From JAIBJN01 sp963825255 (GTDB lineage: Bacteria > Actinomycetota > Thermoleophilia > Gaiellales > Gaiellaceae): a stretch of DNA of 64,000 nucleotides. Shown piece after piece: positions 17,420-25,101 of the stretch. The first letter of the stretch is position 1, and the number at the start of each line of letters is the position of its first letter. Where the stretch lies: positions 992,001 through 1,056,000 of the forward strand of contig CAWGSF010000009.1 in the NCBI GenBank assembly GCA_963825255.1, read 5' to 3'. Position numbers and translations under genes: made by a program. Below the pieces are notes generated by a model, which was not told where the DNA came from, did no database searches, and saw only the letters and a program-made list of their open reading frames with translations.

Positions 17420-17812
17420 CTAACAAGTTGCGCGCGTACCCCCTGCTGGGGAGCCGTACTGCTTGATGCGACGTGCGGGCGAACGAGCTTCGATTATGGC
17501 CGCCGCCAAACCGGCTCGAAGGACGAAGACGGACTCCGAGCCATCTGGGGTCTGGACGTGGCAACCGTAGATCGTCTGCGTATTCTCAAGTGTCAGATGC
17601 CTGGCGTTGGTCGGGAACCATCCGCCTGAAACGACTTCCAGATCGTCGTAGGCGATCGTCTTGTGGCCGCGCCGACTGACGACCAGGCGCTTGTCCGTCA
17701 GGTCAGACGGGCAAGCGGACCAACGAGTTCGTCGATCAGCACCTCGTCGGCGGCCAGGATCGGCCTCGCCGGACCGAGCCTTGAGATGCGTCGCGAGAGC
17801 CGCGCGGCACAT
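17420..17812 (-). CDS. Hypothetical protein (weakly supported)
   Basis: An open frame of 130 residues. The middle (RGHKTIAYDDLEVVSGGWF through HVQTPDGSESVFVLRAG) looks protein-like, while the first 30 residues are Arg-rich and could be noncoding. No motif or clear ribosome site. It lies at the left end of the island. The true start may be downstream of 17812. The flanking 17253-17419 shows no gene. Confidence 0.3.
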   Translation of the reverse strand: MCRAALATHLKARSGEADPGRRRGADRRTRWSACPSDLTDKRLVVSRRGHKTIAYDDLEVVSGGWFPTNARHLTLENTQTIYGCHVQTPDGSESVFVLRAGLAAAIIEARSPARRIKQYGSPAGGTRATC

Positions 17813-17839
17813 CTCCGGGCAGCCGCCTATTTTGGGGCC

Positions 17840-18439
17840 CTAATCGGCGCAGCTGCAGCCACCGCCACCCTCATTGTCCCAGTCTGCGCCGCCGAGACAG
17901 CCATCGGCAGGCGACCCAACCTGAAGCTGCGACTCAGCTTCCGCGTATGCCCACCTGCGGCCCCCCTCGATCCGGAGATCGGAGTCGATGGTGAAAAGTT
18001 CCGGCAAGGTGCCCACTGCGGCGAAGCCGGCGCGCTGAGCTACCTCGAGCGTCCGCGGAATCGTCGAGACCACCGGGTCCTTGGCGACGGCGTTGGGCGT
18101 GTGGTGGAGGTAGTGGCCGAAGGCCTTCTGACAGAAGGTGTGGTAGAGCCGGGTCATGAGAATGAACTCGTGCCAGGCATCGTCGACGACGCGCGAGGGC
18201 ATCGCGATCATGTCGCCCTTGGCGTGGGCGCTTACGACAAACCACTGCCGAAGAGCATCGAGCACGAGGTCGGCCTGGCCATTGGCGAGCTGCGGATGGC
18301 GCTCGCGGAGCTTCGTGCTGAGCGCGGGAGGGAACTCGTACCGCTCGATGAAGCGCAGCCGTCGCCGCTGCTGCAACTTCCAGGCGAGAAACAGCGCGAT
18401 GAGGCCCGCAACTACGGCAGTGCCGACGACCTGTTCCAT
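17840..18439 (-). CDS. Membrane-anchored glycine-rich-domain-containing-like protein
   Basis: 199 residues. One N-terminal hydrophobic segment (VVGTAVVAGLIALFLAW) precedes the family core RFIERYEFPPALSTKLRERH, MIAMPSRVVDDAWHEFILM, YHTFCQKAFGHYLHHTP. It ends in a Gly/Cys tail GGGGCSCAD. Function unknown. The His/Asp/Trp cluster suggests metal or ligand binding. ATG 18439 is preferred over an in-frame start 16 codons upstream because the membrane segment follows directly. Confidence 0.75.
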   Translation of the reverse strand: MEQVVGTAVVAGLIALFLAWKLQQRRRLRFIERYEFPPALSTKLRERHPQLANGQADLVLDALRQWFVVSAHAKGDMIAMPSRVVDDAWHEFILMTRLYHTFCQKAFGHYLHHTPNAVAKDPVVSTIPRTLEVAQRAGFAAVGTLPELFTIDSDLRIEGGRRWAYAEAESQLQVGSPADGCLGGADWDNEGGGGCSCAD

Positions 18440-19075
18440 CCGACTTGTCGCTCTAACAGTAGGGCGAGTCAGCTTCCGCGCAAGCATCCCCAGAACGGGC
18501 GACTGCCGGGACGCGGGTGATCAGCATCGGAGGCTACAACGTGCTGCCTGGGAAGTTGCGCAATTTCGTGATGGGCCGCGGCGCGGCTGATCACCGCCGG
18601 GCGGAACCCGCCCGCGCCCGGCGAGCCAAGGCTACGACTCGCCGGCGGGCTCGCCTAGATGGCATTTCGGACGAGGAAAGGGTGATCAGCCAGCCAATAG
18701 GAGAGTGCGCTGCAAGCCCTCTCTCGCAGCGCACGGGGGGTCCGGCGTTCTCGCCGCAGTGGACGCCGGGCCTCCGCCACAGTTCTGCGTTCGCCGCCGC
18801 GTAGGTGCGGGAAGAGACGCGGGCCATGCCGGTCAGGCCGGGGCGCATGCGCCAGGCAGGGGGTCGGGTCCGTGACCCGCGCGGCCAGTACGCCCCGGCC
18901 GATTACAGCCGTACCACATGAGCCCTCCTAGGGCTACCCTGCCCGCGCCAGGGCGAGGTCAGGCTATGGCCCGGAGGCCGGACTCCAGAATCTCCGCCAC
19001 GCCAAAGGGCTCCAGAAACCATCCTGGAGCCCTTCTCGTCGTTGCGGCAGAACGAGTGGCGAGACGCGCTGGCGT
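18440..19075. other. 636-bp noncoding stretch in the island, rich in inverted repeats
   Basis: No convincing gene on either strand. It contains a perfect 9-bp stem (GTGCGCTGC/GCAGCGCAC, 18705-18713 with 18726-18734) and many short GC inverted repeats from 18820 to 18990. It closes with a terminator-like hairpin at 19005-19034. Length and structure would suit an unannotated structured RNA, but it matches no RNA family I can recognise by eye. Confidence 0.45.
19005..19034. terminator. Terminator-like hairpin
   Basis: AAGGGCTCCAG (19005-19015), 8-nt loop, CTGGAGCCCTT (19024-19034): a perfect 11-bp stem. It lacks a clean U-tract on either strand. Placed just beyond the 3' end of the ABM-like gene (stop at 19076, minus strand), it could end that transcript or one from the noncoding region. 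Confidence 0.6.
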
Positions 19076-19408
19076 CTAGCGCTTGACGACCTTGTGGATC
19101 TTGAGAATCTCCGGATCACCCGAGAGCTCGATCCCAACATCGCTCAGCACCGGCATGAGGCGCTTGCCGAACGCGTCGAACTGCTCCCGCGAGTCCCAGA
19201 TCTCGCTGACTCGGAACTTCCCGTCCGAAACGAAGGCGACGTGGTACTCGAGTCCCTTCGGCGGCCAGTCGCCGGCCTTCTCAAGACGGCGGCTCGTTTC
19301 GTCGTACTGCTCGGGAGTCATATTAGGCGCGCCCGTGAAGCGGACAAGGATGCTTGTCTTGCGATCCTCCATGCTCCGCGTCGCGGACTCAGGGCTGGTG
19401 GTGGCCAC
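19076..19408 (-). CDS. Small ABM-like (dimeric alpha-beta barrel) hypothetical protein
   Basis: 110 residues. The core runs KTSILVRFTGAPNMTPEQYD, YHVAFVSDGKFRVSEIWDS and REQFDAFGKRLMPVL, the pattern of a small alpha-beta barrel protein. Function unknown. GTG start at 19408 is supported by AAGGAGG about 7 nt upstream. It points away from the regulator gene. It is similar in type, though not clearly in sequence, to the ABM-like protein at 9668. Confidence 0.72.
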   Translation of the reverse strand: MATTSPESATRSMEDRKTSILVRFTGAPNMTPEQYDETSRRLEKAGDWPPKGLEYHVAFVSDGKFRVSEIWDSREQFDAFGKRLMPVLSDVGIELSGDPEILKIHKVVKR

Positions 19409-19692
19409 TCGTGGCCTCCTTCGATGGATTGCTCCCGACCGAGCCGCCTACAAACCGAACACCTTGATCATGTTCGCCTGGCGGGCGAGGAATCTAAGCC
19501 AGAAGACATTACGAAGTCTACCGGTTCGCCGCGCGCGGCCGGAGGAGTCGTTGCGGCGAAACGACGCTCGACGGGGCAGAGCTACCTCGAGAGGCGTCCC
19601 CGGCCAAAGTAACCAAGGACGGCGACCCAGAAGCCGAGCGATCGTTGCCTTAGGTAACAGTAACCGATCGCATCGGAGGCAAACAGAGATAT

Positions 19693-19721
19693 TTGACCGA
19701 CGGTACACAACCGACTAGACT
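19693..19721 (+). promoter_or_regulatory. Sigma-70-type promoter of the regulator gene
   Basis: TTGACC (19693-19698), 17-bp spacer, TAGACT (19716-19721). The ATG at 19732 lies 10 nt beyond the -10, so the transcript should be nearly or fully leaderless. A short direct repeat GTAACAGTAACC just upstream (around 19653) could be an operator. Confidence 0.7.
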
Positions 19722-19731
19722 GGGACCCACG

Positions 19732-20655
19732 ATGCAGACGTTGGCCGAGTTGACTATGGCCGAGGTGACCAAAGAGGCGCGCGTGCGCGCGCATCTCTCC
19801 ATGCGGGGGCTGGCGCGGCGGAGCGGCCTCTCGGCTGCGCAGATCAGCCGGATCGAGGCGGGCGAGGTCGAGCGGCCCGTTGCCGAGACCCTCGTAAAGC
19901 TCGCCAAGGCCCTCGATCGAGACGCGCAGCTCCTGCTTGTTTTCGCCGGACACATCAGGGGAGCCAGGGCGCGGCAGCTCCTGCGAGAAGCGATCGAGGC
20001 CCTGCCCGAACCGGGCAGAGCCGAGCACGCTGATGCACTCGCGCGACTCGAGGCCGAGGATGAGCGCGAGCGTCGGCTCCGGGAAGGGCTCGCCGAGGCT
20101 GAGAGGGCGCTGGCAGAGGCTCAGCAGGATCTGGACGAGGCCCGCTTCAAGGGCAAGCGGGTGGCAGCCGAGCCGCTGCGCGAAGCTCAGGAACGGTTGC
20201 GCGAGGTCGGGATCTTTGCCCAACGCCGCGCCGTCGATGTCGCTGAGAGGCGCCGGGAGTTTGAGCAGCTAGACGATGCTGAGAGTGAGGACGTCTGTGC
20301 CCTCGCCGGCCATCTCTTCCTGCACACGGCCGCTCGCGGCGACCACACCGAGGCCTGGCAGGAGTTCTCGGGTCAGATCACGCCCGACGATCCGGAGCTG
20401 CGCCAGCTGCTGCGGGCATGGCGTCAGCTTGAGCACGAGCGACGCAAGAAAGTACTCGAGTTCTCCCAGGATCAGTTGGCTCTCTCGCTGCTCCGGGTTG
20501 AGAAGGCCATCCTCGGGTCTGTCCAGACCCCCGAGGAGGCATTCGAGATCGTCCGCAACGTGTCCTCCGCCTGGACGGCGGAGAACGGACGGCCGAAGAG
20601 GTCTTCGCCCTCGGCGAAGAGGCCGTCCGCGAAGTCGAAGCGCCAGAGGAGATGA
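19732..20655 (+). CDS. Cro/CI-type helix-turn-helix transcriptional regulator with long coiled-coil C-terminus
   Basis: 307 residues. The HTH is MRGLARRSGLSAAQISRIEA and continues with VERPVAETLVKLAKALDRDA. The rest is Glu/Arg-rich helix (about 95-185) followed by a helical domain around HLFLHTAARGDHTEAWQEF, and a basic tail SSPSAKRPSAKSKRQRR. The HTH resembles phage and SinR-type repressors; the C-terminal part is unfamiliar. ATG 19732 fits the promoter 10 nt upstream. The stop overlaps the next small frame (ATGA), and it heads the sigma-factor cluster of the island. Confidence 0.85.
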   Translation: MQTLAELTMAEVTKEARVRAHLSMRGLARRSGLSAAQISRIEAGEVERPVAETLVKLAKALDRDAQLLLVFAGHIRGARARQLLREAIEALPEPGRAEHADALARLEAEDERERRLREGLAEAERALAEAQQDLDEARFKGKRVAAEPLREAQERLREVGIFAQRRAVDVAERRREFEQLDDAESEDVCALAGHLFLHTAARGDHTEAWQEFSGQITPDDPELRQLLRAWRQLEHERRKKVLEFSQDQLALSLLRVEKAILGSVQTPEEAFEIVRNVSSAWTAENGRPKRSSPSAKRPSAKSKRQRR

Positions 20656-20774
20656 TGCCTATGGAGGGAGCTAAGCACCGACTCGCTCGATCGGAAGGAA
20701 CGAAAGACCCGTCGGGTGAGGACGAGCCTTTCGACGGCGGTTCCGCGACTAGGCGGAAGTCGGCACGCAACTAG
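20652..20774 (+). CDS. Small 40-residue ORF coupled to the regulator
   Basis: ATG at 20652 overlaps the regulator's TGA (ATGA) and has AGAGGAG just upstream, so translational coupling is plausible. The product is charged and has no motif. Its last codons and stop lie within the ACTAGGCGGAAG repeats, so it may be incidental to that regulatory region. Confidence 0.4.
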   Translation: MMPMEGAKHRLARSEGTKDPSGEDEPFDGGSATRRKSARN

Positions 20775-20841
20775 GCGGAAGCTGACACTCTCCGAGCACT
20801 AGGCGGAAGCCGACCCGCTCCGAGCCTAGCGCGGAACCGCC
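20748..20841. repeat. Iterated ACTAGGCGGAAG repeats upstream of the sigma gene
   Basis: Three copies of a 17-nt unit, ACTAGGCGGAAG plus YYGRC, start at 20748, 20770 and 20798. A degenerate fourth begins at about 20825. TCCGAGC precedes the last two with the same 27-bp spacing. Clustered direct repeats 50-140 bp before a gene start look like binding sites for a regulator, possibly the adjacent Cro/CI protein. Confidence 0.6.
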
Positions 20842-20886
20842 AATAACTCGATAGGCCAAAGGGCCCCGGGAGAGGAGTGAGAGACA

Positions 20887-22156
20887 GTGGCGATTCCGCC
20901 CGCACCCGCACCCGCACCCACAGCCGCGATCGACGATCAGATGCTGATCGTCGAGTTGCGCGGCGGCGATCCGAAGCGGGCCCCCTTCGTTGGCAAGTCC
21001 GACGACTCCGACCTCGAGCGAGGATGGTCGCGGCTGGGAGGCAGGAAGGGGCAGCGGGCCGAGTACCGCTGCGCTGCCTGCGGCTACGGCATCGTCGTTT
21101 GCGAGCAACCTCCGAGCTGCCTGATGTGTAGCGAGGCACGCTGGGAGCACGTTGAGTTGCGGCCCTTCTCCCAGCCGCTCGACGACCTTGCCCTTCCCGT
21201 TAGCACCCGAAACGAGCGACGTCGCCTCCACGCGCCTTCCTCGCCAGAAATGACGCCGAAGAAGGAGCTCCCGCAGCTCGCCTCGGCCCTGAAGAAAAGC
21301 GGGCTCGAGCTCTTCCTCGCCGAGATCGGCCGCCACCCGCTGCTGAGCGCGGCCGAGGAGGTGGCACTTGCCAAGCGGGTCGAGCGTGGCGACCTCGCTG
21401 CCAAGAAGCAGATGATCAGGGCCAACCTGCGTCTCGTCGTCTCGATCGCCAAGCGCTATCGCGGCCTCGGCGTTCCCTTTCTCGACCTGATCCAGGAGGG
21501 CGCACTCGGCTTGAACCGCGCGGTCGAGAAGTTCGACTGGCGGCGCGGCTACAAGTTCTCGACCTACTCCCACTGGTGGATCCGCCAGGCGGTCGAGCGC
21601 ACGATTTCGAACCAGGCGAAGACGATCCGCCTCCCGATCCACGTCATCGAGCGCCGGCAGAAGCTCGCTCGGACCGCCCGAACGCTCGCGCCCGCGCTCG
21701 GCCGCGAGCCGAGCTTGGAGGAGCTCGCCGAGGCGACCGGCCTGCCGCTCGAACACGTTCGCCAAGCGCTTGGCAGCGCTGAGGCTTCGGTCTCGCTCAA
21801 TCAAGTCGGTCGGCCCGGACGGCGATAGCGAGCTGGGCGACTTCCTTGCCGATCCGGCTGCCGATGACCCCGCCGAGGAGGCAGAGCGGTCGCTTTTGCG
21901 GCAGACGGTGCAGCGCAGGCTCGAAAGGCTGCCGGAACGGGAGCGGCTGATCGTCGAGCGTCGCTTCGGCCTTCAGGGCGAGCCGCAGTCCCTCGAGACG
22001 GTCGGGCGCGAGCTCGGGCTCACCCGCGAGCGCGTGCGCCAGCTGCAGGTGCAGGCGCTGAAACAGCTCGAGACGGAGCTGGCAGACCTTGCTCCGATGC
22101 AGACTGCTGCGACTCGCGCGGCGCAAGCGCGCGAGGCGGAGCGAGTACCGGCGTAA
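20887..22156 (+). CDS. Zinc-ribbon / sigma-70 family fusion protein (one frameshift)
   Basis: GTG at 20887 has GAGGAG upstream. Residues 1-100 carry a rubredoxin-like zinc ribbon (Cys62-x2-Cys65, Cys78-x2-Cys81 in YRCAACGYG and CLMCSEARWEH). Without a stop, the frame continues into sigma-70 region 2 (ANLRLVVSIAKRYRGLG, FDWRRGYKFSTYSHWWIRQA) and region 3 (LGREPSLEELAEATGLPLEH). One extra base near 21808 shifts region 4, which resumes as LPERERLIVERRFGLQ and VGRELGLTRERVRQLQVQAL. Total about 422 residues. A separate sigma start at ATG 21250 is possible but lacks a ribosome site. A DNA-binding or anti-sigma-like role for the ribbon is speculation. Confidence 0.78.
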
Positions 22157-22237
22157 GATCGCCCGGCCGTCGCCGCATCGGGTTGGTCATCAGGCGCGAG
22201 ATGTTCCTCGTCGACGGCAGACTGGGATCGGAGGCTG

Positions 22238-23492
22238 ATGGGCGCGAACGGACGTCGGAGAGTGGTGATCACGGGGCTCGGCGCGGTGACGCCGCTGGCC
22301 AGCGAGCGTAACGGCGAGCTGGGAGCGCCTGATCGGCAGCCGCTCCGCCGCCGGTGCGATTAGTGCCTTTGATGCGAGTGGCTTCCCGGTCACCTTCGCC
22401 TGCGAGGCGAAGGAGTTCGACCCAACCCGGTGGATCGAGTACAAGCAGGCGCGGCGGATGGACCGCTGCGCGCAGCTGGTCGTCGCGGCGGCGCGGCAGG
22501 CGGAGTCTGATTCGGGGATCGTGATCGAGAAGGAGTCCGACCGGGTCGGCGCCTCGGTCGCGACCGGGATGGGCGGCCTGAAGTCCTTGGAGGACTGCTG
22601 CAACACGCTGATCGAGCGGGAGTCCAATCGTCTCAATCCGTTCTCGCTGCTGGCGAGCATCCCGAACATGGGCGCCGCCTGGGTCTCGATCCAGCTGGGC
22701 ACGCGCGGGCCGCTCTCGTCGCCGTGCACCGCCTGCGCCGCCTCGCAGATGGCGATCGGCGACGGCCTCGATGCGATCCGGCTCGACCGCGCCGACGTGA
22801 TGTTCTGCGGCGGCACCGACGCGGCGATCACGCGCGCCGGGATCGCCGGCTTCGCGGCGATGCGCGCGCTTTCCCGCCGCAACGATGACCCGGCGGCGGC
22901 AAGTCGGCCGTTCGACGCCGACCGCGACGGGTTCGTGCTGGGCGAGGCGGGCGCGATCCTGGTACTCGAGGAGCTCGAGCACGCGAAGAAGCGCGAGGCG
23001 AAGGTCTACGCGGAGCTGCTCGGCTACGGCGTCTCCTCCGACGCCGAGCACATCACCGAGCCCGACCCGACCGGCCAGCACCCGGCGCGGGCGATGAAGA
23101 TGGCCTTCGTGGACGCCGGGATCAACCCTGAGGAGATCGACTACATCAACGCGCACGGCACCTCGACGCCGCTCGGCGATGCGAGCGAGACGCGGGTGAT
23201 CAAGCGGGCGCTCGGCGAGGACAACGCCCGGAAGACGCCGGTCTCCTCGACGAAGGGTGCGACCGGGCACTGCCTCGGCGCCGCCGGAGGCGTCGAGGCG
23301 ATCTTCTGCACGCTCGCGATCCACGAGGGCGTGCTGCCGCCGACGATCAACTACGACACGCCGGACCCCGAGTGCGACCTCGACTACATCGCGAACGAAG
23401 CCCGCGAGGCCGACATCCGCATCGCCGTTTCCAACTCGTTCGGCTTCGGCGGGCACAACGCCTGCCTCGTGCTGCGCCGCTTCGAGGGATAG
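22238..23492 (+). CDS. fabF: Beta-ketoacyl-ACP synthase II (one frameshift)
   Basis: About 418 residues once one extra base near 22309 is removed. The start MGANGRRRVVITGLGAVTPL is followed, after the shift, by LIGSRSAAGAISAFDASGF and the full condensing domain. The Cys-His-His triad is visible in SSPCTACAASQM, NAHGTSTPLGD and KGATGHCLGAAGG. It elongates acyl-ACP by decarboxylative Claisen condensation. GGAGG precedes ATG 22238. Presence of a primary-metabolism-type KASII as the last gene of an island, without ACP or partner genes, is unusual. Confidence 0.85.
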
Positions 23493-23631
23493 ATGACGCG
23501 GCGTGAACGCGTCCACGAGAATCGCTGTTGCCGCCCCCTCGACGAGGTGCCGGTGGAGTCGTACAGGCGTCTGCTCGTGTGGTCCCGAGCGGGCGCTCTA
23601 GTGCGTTTTCCCTGCTAATCGGGTGGTCGGA

Positions 23632-23650
23632 ATCACGTCACTCGCATGAT
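23632..23650. repeat. 19-bp direct repeat, right copy (attL-like)
   Basis: Identical to 17234-17252. On the minus strand it encodes the last five codons (Ile-Met-Arg-Val-Thr) and stop of the UbiA-like gene, so integration left that gene intact. The 140 bp to its left, up to fabF, hold no gene. Confidence 0.9.
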
Positions 23651-24367
23651 GACGAGTCCCACCCCGAGCGCGACGGCCGCGCCGGCGAGGGAGAGCAGCG
23701 CGCGCTCCTTGCCCCGGAGAAGGAGCTCCGGCGTGACGGGCTCGACGGTGCCGTCCTTGCGCTCGATCGTCCCCGTGACGCGCGCGACGCGGCGGCGGAC
23801 GTCCCGCACCGGCGTCGAGAGCTGGCGCTGAGCGCGGCTGAGGAGGAACGCGTAGACCGCGCCGCCCGCGGCGACCGCATCCAGCCGTCCGGCGACGGCG
23901 AAGTACGCGGTGGCGACCGGGAAGGCGCCCCAGGCGAGGGCGAACCAGGTGTCGCCGTGGAAGCGGCCGCCGAGGAGCTCGACGTTGTACGCGACCACGA
24001 TGAAGCCTCCGACGACGACGAAAGCCGCGATCCAGGGGTCGACCGTGACCGCTCCGACGACGCCGATCGCGACCGCGCCGGCGATGGAGCCGACCGCGAG
24101 CGCGACGAGCACCGTGATCGGGATCCTCGTCGCGAGCGGTCGGCCGCTGAGCTCGTCGAGGGCGTGGGCGCCGATGCCGACGGCGAGGAAGAAGGCAACG
24201 AGCGTCGGCAGGAAGCGGTCCCAGGAGAAGGCAGAGGTCAGGGCCGCCCCCACGGCGACGTAGCTCAGATGCCAGGCGGTGTAGGGGGGATGGAGGAGCG
24301 TGAGGTAGTCGCGGACGCCGCCCGGGGCGAGCGCGTAGAACGCCGTGCGGTCCGCCTCAGTCGCCAC
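23633..24367 (-). CDS. Polytopic membrane protein, UbiA-superfamily-like
   Basis: 244 residues with about seven membrane segments. LHPPYTAWHLSYVAVGAAL at the start and GIGAHALDELSGRPLATRI recall the first helix and Asp-rich loop of UbiA prenyltransferases. The strict NDxxDxxxD motif is not present, so the assignment is tentative. GTG start at 24367 overlaps the UbiE-like gene by 11 bp, suggesting joint work in a quinone or isoprenoid pathway. The 3' end carries the island's repeat; the serine-hydrolase gene probably followed it directly before the insertion. Confidence 0.75.
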   Translation of the reverse strand: MATEADRTAFYALAPGGVRDYLTLLHPPYTAWHLSYVAVGAALTSAFSWDRFLPTLVAFFLAVGIGAHALDELSGRPLATRIPITVLVALAVGSIAGAVAIGVVGAVTVDPWIAAFVVVGGFIVVAYNVELLGGRFHGDTWFALAWGAFPVATAYFAVAGRLDAVAAGGAVYAFLLSRAQRQLSTPVRDVRRRVARVTGTIERKDGTVEPVTPELLLRGKERALLSLAGAAVALGVGLVIMRVT

Positions 24368-25082
24368 GCGTGCCCCACACGACGACTCCGCCGCCCAGGC
24401 TGAGCGCCCGCCCGCGGACGTCGACGATCCCGGCCTCGTGCCAGATCTCGCGGAGCCGCTCGGGCGGGAGGCGCCTCCAGAAGTCGCGGATGCTCGGCCC
24501 CAGGAAGGCGCCGACCTCGGACCAGCCCGGAGAGACGACCCGGCCGGCGAATGGCAGGCCTGCGCGGACGTACGCCTCCCACGCAACACGCGGCAGAGCT
24601 CGCGCCGGGACGCCGAACTCGAGCATGGCGATCCGGCCGCCGGGGCGGACGACCCGGGCGAGCTCCTGCATCGTCGCGGCCGGGTCGTCGACGTAGCGCA
24701 GGAGGTAGGTGAAGGTCAGGCCGTCGAAGCTCGCATCCTCGAACGGCAGGTTTTCGGCGCGGGCTTCGCGCAGGTCGATCCGGTCCGCGAGGCCGGCGGC
24801 CTCGACGCGCCGCAGTCCCTCGGAGAGCATCTCGGCGCTCTGGTCGACGCCGACAACGCGGCAGCCGGTCCGGTGCGCGAGCTCGATCGCGACGGCGGCC
24901 GTGCCGCTCGCGACGTCGAGTGCCACCTGGTCGCCGCCCAGCTCGAGCCGGCTGACGAGAAACGCGCGCCAGCGAGGGTCCTGCCCGAAGCTCAGCAGCC
25001 GCGCGTAGCGGTCGTAGCTCGTCGCGAGCGGGGCAAAGAGCTCCCGCGCGGCGACGTTTCGCTCGGAGGCTCGGGCGGCCAC
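24357..25082 (-). CDS. UbiE/MenG-type class I SAM methyltransferase
   Basis: 241 residues. The N-terminal ELFAPLATSYDRYARLLSFG is typical of demethylmenaquinone/ubiquinone C-methyltransferases. The SAM motif is ALDVASGTAAVAIELA, and later motifs are LPFEDASFDGLTFTYLLRYV and RPGGRIAMLEFG. It is probably the menaquinone methyltransferase or a close paralogue. It leads a minus-strand operon. The start (GTG 25082) is preceded by AACAAT, a -10 that overlaps the divergent gene's -10. Confidence 0.85.
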   Translation of the reverse strand: MAARASERNVAARELFAPLATSYDRYARLLSFGQDPRWRAFLVSRLELGGDQVALDVASGTAAVAIELAHRTGCRVVGVDQSAEMLSEGLRRVEAAGLADRIDLREARAENLPFEDASFDGLTFTYLLRYVDDPAATMQELARVVRPGGRIAMLEFGVPARALPRVAWEAYVRAGLPFAGRVVSPGWSEVGAFLGPSIRDFWRRLPPERLREIWHEAGIVDVRGRALSLGGGVVVWGTRGD

Positions 25083-25087
25083 AGGGC

Positions 25088-25094
25088 TATTGTT
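25088..25094. promoter_or_regulatory. Shared overlapping -10 of a divergent gene pair
   Basis: Plus strand TATTGT (25088-25093) ends 8 nt before GTG 25102. Minus strand AACAAT (25094-25089) ends 6 nt before GTG 25082. The two start codons are only 19 bp apart, so both -10 elements occupy the same bases and the two genes should compete for polymerase. Confidence 0.45.
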
Positions 25095-25101
25095 GCGGCC
25101 C

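Larger units (their letters stand above)
17239..23650. mobile_element. Putative 6.4-kb genomic island integrated at an operon's GTGA overlap
   Basis: Bounded by an exact 19-bp direct repeat (17234-17252 and 23632-23650). Genes on both outer sides run on the minus strand and would be joined by a GTGA overlap without the insert. Inside are a glycine-rich-domain-like protein, an ABM-like protein, a Cro/CI regulator, a zinc-ribbon/sigma-70 fusion, a fabF-like gene and unusually long noncoding stretches. A 12-mer (CGTGTGGTCCCG) recurs near both ends at 17330 and 23576. No integrase or transposase was recognised inside, so it is either defective or mobilised in trans. Confidence 0.72.

Noticed and set aside
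18500..19000. Possible tmRNA or RNase P RNA
   Set aside because: I looked for the tmRNA tag and 3' end and for conserved RNase P cores. Only loose resemblances were found, so no RNA gene is called.
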